Assembly: GCA_044221805.1 (NCBI GenBank)
Contig: JBGAOK010000026.1
Span: forward strand, 1 to 35,905
Reading direction: 5' to 3'
Source of the DNA: Meridianimarinicoccus sp044221805
GTDB lineage: Bacteria; Pseudomonadota; Alphaproteobacteria; Rhodobacterales; Rhodobacteraceae
DNA length: 35,905 bases
A program made the position numbers and the translations under genes. This document shows, piece after piece, positions 32,790 to 35,905 of this stretch. The notes below the pieces were generated by a model. It worked only from the letters and a program-made list of their open reading frames with translations, made no database searches and was not told the DNA's origin. Positions within the stretch are counted from its first letter, which is position 1; each line of letters begins with the position of its first letter.

Positions 32790-33458
32790 ATGATGGGACG
32801 AGAGGCGCCAGCGCTGCTGTGCGGGGTGTTGCTGCTGACCGGCGCAGTCCCGGCTACCGCCGAAGACGGCCGCGGCTGGTTCGTCGAGTTCGGCGGCGCC
32901 TCGATCAGCTTCGACGAAAGCGCGACGATCTCTGCGGCCGGCACCGAGATCCCCGGCGCCGGGGCCAACCTGACCGATGACGTCAGCGTCGCCGTCGGGC
33001 TGGGCTATTTCCTGACGCCGGCGATCTCGATCGAGGCGATCATCGGCGCGCCGCCGACCACCACGATCACCGGCACCGGCACGCTGGACGGGCTGAAGGT
33101 GGGCGAGGTGACTTATGGCCCGGCGATGCTGATGGCCAACTACACCTTCCGCCAGTTCGGCCGCTTCCAGCCGCTGGTCGGTGCGGGCGTCACCTATACC
33201 CGCGTCTTCGACGCCGACGGCGACGCCATCGCGAACCTCGAGGTCGACGACGCCATGGGCAGCTTGGTGCGGATCGGCTTCGACTACATGGTGAACGACC
33301 ACGAAGGCCTGTTCGTGACCGTGCAGAAGCTGTTCGTCGATACCTCGATCAGCGGCACGGTCGATCCGGCGATCCCGGGGCTGGGCGGGGCACCGGCCTC
33401 GGCCGAGATCGACCTTGATCCGGTGATCGTCTTCGCGGGCTACACCTACCGCTTCTGA
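32790..33458 (+). CDS. OmpW-family outer membrane protein
   Basis: A 222-aa protein with a signal peptide (MMGREAPALLCGVLLLTGAV, cleavage near ATA-ED) and alternating beta-strand residues. GYFLTPAISIEAIIGAPPTTTI and PAMLMANYTF match the OmpW pattern, and the C-terminal strand VFAGYTYRF ends in the Phe needed for outer membrane assembly. ATG 32790 opens the signal peptide, with AAAGG 7 nt upstream. OmpW forms a small 8-stranded barrel for hydrophobic molecules. Its last 13 nt overlap the end of the convergent regulator gene. Confidence 0.9.
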   Translation: MMGREAPALLCGVLLLTGAVPATAEDGRGWFVEFGGASISFDESATISAAGTEIPGAGANLTDDVSVAVGLGYFLTPAISIEAIIGAPPTTTITGTGTLDGLKVGEVTYGPAMLMANYTFRQFGRFQPLVGAGVTYTRVFDADGDAIANLEVDDAMGSLVRIGFDYMVNDHEGLFVTVQKLFVDTSISGTVDPAIPGLGGAPASAEIDLDPVIVFAGYTYRF

Positions 33459-34252
33459 GCTGCCGCTTCGGGCTTCGGTCGCGCCCGGGCGCTGAGGCTG
33501 CCGCCGTCGATCCGGCGGAGCGAGATCTCGAGCCGGGCCTCGGCCGCAGCGATCTCGTCCATCACCCGTCGGGTATAGGTCATGTGATCCTCGGCCGCCC
33601 GCCCGGCGACGACCGGATCGCGGGACATCACGCCGTCATAGATCGCCCGGTGCTGGTCGCGCAGCAGGTCGCGCACCTCGGGCCGGTTGTAGAGCTTCTC
33701 GCGGTTGTGCAGCACGCCGCGGCGCAGCATCCCGGACAGCGCACGCATGATCTGCAGCAGCACCACGTTGTGGCTCGCCTCGTAGATCGCGATGTGCAGG
33801 TCGGCATCGGCGTCGGCCTCGTCCGCCGGGTCGGCCTTGTCATGGGCGGCATCGATCCGCGCCATGCAGCTTTCCAGCGTCGCCCGGTCCACCTCGTTCG
33901 CCCGGGTCGCAGCCAGCGATGCCGCCATCCGTTCCAGGGTCGCGCGCAGTTCCAGATAATCCGGCACCACCGCGCCGCGGCCGGCCATCAGCTCGATCAG
34001 CGGGTCGGTGATGCTGGTGCCCAGGGGGCCGACCACCCGGCCGCCGGACGGTTCGGCGACGACCAGTCCCTTGTCCTCGAGCAGCTTCAGACCCTGCCGG
34101 AGGGTCGGGCGCGACACGTTCAGCCGCAGCGCCAGTTCGCGTTCGGCCAGCAGCGGGTCGCCGGGCTTGAGCGAGCCTTCGAGAATCAGTTCCTCGATAT
34201 GCTCGGCCGTCACCTCGGCGGCGCTGCTGGCCTTGGTTCCGTCCTTGCCCAC
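33446..34252 (-). CDS. FadR/LldR-type GntR regulator with FCD domain
   Basis: A 268-aa regulator. The winged helix has LKPGDPLLAERELALRLNVSRPTLRQGLKLLEDKGLV (residues ~28-64), and the FCD domain has ADADLHIAIYEASHNVVLLQI and LRDQHRAIYDGVM with the metal-binding Asp/His pattern. Divergent from a lactate permease gene and separated by a region with a TGGT/ACCA dyad, it is probably an LldR/GlcC-like sensor of lactate, glycolate or a related acid. That role is inferred from context. It overlaps the OmpW-like gene by 13 nt tail-to-tail. Confidence 0.9.
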   Translation of the reverse strand: MGKDGTKASSAAEVTAEHIEELILEGSLKPGDPLLAERELALRLNVSRPTLRQGLKLLEDKGLVVAEPSGGRVVGPLGTSITDPLIELMAGRGAVVPDYLELRATLERMAASLAATRANEVDRATLESCMARIDAAHDKADPADEADADADLHIAIYEASHNVVLLQIMRALSGMLRRGVLHNREKLYNRPEVRDLLRDQHRAIYDGVMSRDPVVAGRAAEDHMTYTRRVMDEIAAAEARLEISLRRIDGGSLSARARPKPEAAAQKR

Positions 34253-34575
34253 TGCGACATTCCTTCCGATGGCAAGAATTTCAGATACTTGCCGGGTTTG
34301 CCATCCCCGGGAGTCAGGATAACCGCGGCGCTTTGAAAGGTGAAGTCATTTTTCCAGTTGACGGAAATGGTCAAATCAAATTACCAAACGTCATGCAGCG
34401 GTCATTTGAACATGCCTCTGCTGTGCCGGAGGAAACAAGTCCCGTCAGGAACCTGGACGAACCGACCCCGTAATGGGCGGGACTTTCACTGTGTTTGCAA
34501 CCCATTGACCCAGAGGGGCGGGGCACCGGCAACGACCGGTCGCAGCGCCGTGCCCTGCTGCCGGAGGAAAAGCCG
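34253..34575. other. Control region between regulator and lactate permease
   Basis: 323 bases, clearly AT-richer at 34330-34410. It holds a probable promoter/operator (listed) and a near-repeat of TGCCGGAGGAAA (34424-34435) and CTGCCGGAGGAAA at the permease ribosome site (34558-34570). The first copy is followed by no ATG. A small open frame begins at 34340 but looks non-coding. Confidence 0.5.
34358..34386 (+). promoter_or_regulatory. Probable promoter with overlapping operator for the permease
   Basis: TTGACG (34358-34363) is a good -35 box; a -10 element near 34381-34387 (TTACCAA) is weak. The dyad TGGTCAAATCAAATTACCA (34368-34386) fills the spacer and -10, ideal for repression by the adjacent GntR protein. 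The TGGT/ACCA ends resemble FadR/LldR half-sites. Confidence 0.5.
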
Positions 34576-35905
34576 ATGATATGGTCTCAAGTCTATGACC
34601 CGTTCAACAGCATGGTGCTGTCGACGATACTCGCCGCCGTGCCGGTGATCGTGCTGCTCGGCGCGATCGGCATCTTCGAGATGAAGGCGCATCTGGCCGC
34701 CTTGCTGGGGCTTGCGACCTCGCTTCTGATCGCGGTTGTTGCCTTCGGCATGCCCGCCCAGATGGCCGGCATGTCCGCTGTCTATGGTGCCGCCTTCGGC
34801 CTGATGCCGATCGGCTGGATCATCCTGAACGTCATCTTCCTGTACCAGCTGACGCACGAGAAGGGCGAGTTCGACGTCCTGCGTCGCAGCATCCGGACCA
34901 TCTCGGATGACAAGCGGATGCAGCTGCTGTTCATCGCCTTCTGTTTCGGCGCCTTCTTCGAAGGGGCGGCCGGGTTCGGCACGCCGGTGGCCGTGGCCGC
35001 CGCGATGCTGATGGGCCTTGGCTTTTCGCCGCTGTCGGCGGCCGGCCTGTCGCTGATCGCAAACACTGCCCCCGTGGCCTTCGGCGCGCTCGGCACGCCG
35101 GTGATCGCGCTGTCGGCCGTGACCGGGCTCGACCTTCTGGAACTGTCGGGCATGATCGGACGGCAGCTGCCGTTCTTCTCGCTGATCATTCCGTTCTGGC
35201 TGATCTGGGCCTTCGTCGGCTTCCGCAAGATGATCGAGGTCTGGCCGGCCCTGCTGGTCGCCGGCGGGTCGTTTGCGCTGCTGCAATACGGCGTGTCGAA
35301 CTTCCACGGGCCCTGGCTGGTGGACGTGGTCGCGGCCATCGCCTCGATGCTGGCGCTGGCGGGCTTCCTGCGCATCTGGCAGCCGAAGCACCTGATGACC
35401 GAGGCTGCCACCGACTGGTCGACGCGTGCCGAGGATGCGACCGACCCCGACAGCGAACTGGGCGAGCCCAAACGCGGCGAAGTGCTGCGCGCCTGGATGC
35501 CCTGGGGAATCCTGAGCGTGTTCGTGTTCATCTGGGGCGTGCCGCAGGCCAAGGCCTTCTTCGACTCGATCTTCGTCCTGAAGCTGCCGGTCGCGGGATT
35601 GAACCAGCTGGTCCAGAAGGTGCCGCCGGTGGTTGCCGAGCCGCATCTCGAAGCGGCAGTGTTCAACTTCAACATCCTGTCGATGACCGGCACCGGCATC
35701 CTGCTGTCGGCGCTTCTGTCGGGCCTGCTGCTGGGCTATGGCCCCGGAGCACTGGTGAAGATGTACGGCAAGACGCTGTACATGATCCGCTTCTCGCTTC
35801 TGACCATCGCCTGCATGCTGGCGCTTGGCTATGTCACCCGCTATTCGGGCCTTGATGCCACGCTTGGCCTCGCCTTCGCCAATACCGGCTGGTTCTACCC
35901 CTTCT
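34576..35905 (+). CDS. Lactate permease family transporter (3' end beyond window)
   Basis: At least 443 residues of a polytopic protein, open to the right edge. It begins MIWSQVYDPFNSMVLSTILA; FGAFFEGAAGFGTPVAVAAAML and PVAFGALGTPVIALSAVTGL are the signature blocks of LctP/LldP/GlcA L-lactate and glycolate permeases. GGAGG (34563-34567) lies 8 nt before ATG 34576. It should import lactate or glycolate by proton symport. The divergent GntR regulator is the obvious controller. About 100 or more C-terminal residues are outside the window. Confidence 0.94.
   Translation, partial: MIWSQVYDPFNSMVLSTILAAVPVIVLLGAIGIFEMKAHLAALLGLATSLLIAVVAFGMPAQMAGMSAVYGAAFGLMPIGWIILNVIFLYQLTHEKGEFDVLRRSIRTISDDKRMQLLFIAFCFGAFFEGAAGFGTPVAVAAAMLMGLGFSPLSAAGLSLIANTAPVAFGALGTPVIALSAVTGLDLLELSGMIGRQLPFFSLIIPFWLIWAFVGFRKMIEVWPALLVAGGSFALLQYGVSNFHGPWLVDVVAAIASMLALAGFLRIWQPKHLMTEAATDWSTRAEDATDPDSELGEPKRGEVLRAWMPWGILSVFVFIWGVPQAKAFFDSIFVLKLPVAGLNQLVQKVPPVVAEPHLEAAVFNFNILSMTGTGILLSALLSGLLLGYGPGALVKMYGKTLYMIRFSLLTIACMLALGYVTRYSGLDATLGLAFANTGWFYPF

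Noticed and set aside
30192..33302. A 1036-residue minus-strand open frame
   Set aside because: It lies antisense to the acyl-CoA dehydrogenase and OmpW-like genes. Its composition (Arg, His, Gly, Gln rich, no motifs) is what GC-rich codon bias yields on the opposite strand.

Overview
The window is a high-GC stretch of bacterial chromosome. Gene content and codon use point to an alphaproteobacterium of the Rhodobacteraceae type: RTX/M10 metalloproteases with a Cys-rich N-terminus, a DmdC-like acyl-CoA dehydrogenase, FCD-type GntR regulators beside transporters, and very GC-biased third positions. The genus is inference only. No rRNA, tRNA, CRISPR array, transposase, integrase or phage gene was recognised.

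Layout. 1-3351: tail of a sulfate/thiosulfate ABC importer operon (binding protein cut by the window edge, cysT, cysW, and a short cysA without its C-terminal domain). 3637-9175: two divergent paralogous serralysin-like M10 metalloproteases with RTX repeats, separated by a 791-bp non-coding region; the second is broken by a frameshift inside the RTX repeats. 9227-15569: a Liv-type (branched-chain amino acid/amide family) ABC importer operon on the minus strand (binding protein, livH, livM, livG, livF) ending in an Asp/Glu/hydantoin racemase, with a divergent GntR/FCD regulator. A hairpin plus T-run separates the binding protein from livH. 15583-19223: CorA metal transporter with an unusual repeated-arm leader, a TerC-family membrane protein, an alpha/beta hydrolase with a twin-arginine-like leader, and an unlisted 51-aa membrane microprotein.

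19416-25072: a divergent surface-glycan or sugar-nucleotide locus (GT4 glycosyltransferase and NAD-dependent epimerase to the left; Gfo/Idh/MocA oxidoreductase, GT2 and GT4 glycosyltransferases to the right). 25109-28713: a membrane-anchored SUMF1/FGE-fold protein divergent from a hybrid histidine kinase and an OmpR-type response regulator. An internal deletion/frameshift in the kinase receiver domain has removed its stop and joined the two proteins in one frame. 28766-30058: CNNM/CorC-type membrane protein with CBS domains. 30381-32171: DmdC-like acyl-CoA dehydrogenase. 32790-33458: OmpW-like outer membrane protein, overlapping at its 3' end a convergent FadR-type regulator (33446-34252). 34576-end: lactate permease family transporter, cut by the window edge, probably controlled by that regulator through an operator in its promoter.

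The most interesting signals are: (a) the corA leader, where one 8-nt arm and its complement occur twice in order A-B-A-B with the last copy covering the probable ribosome binding site; (b) the receiver-domain deletion that fuses kinase and response regulator; (c) the RTX frameshift whose repair by 4 nt, rather than 1, restores the nine-residue repeat register; and (d) a shared Cys motif at the N-termini of the two proteases. I see no convincing wholly new multi-gene system. All functional calls rest on reading motifs by eye, without database searches.
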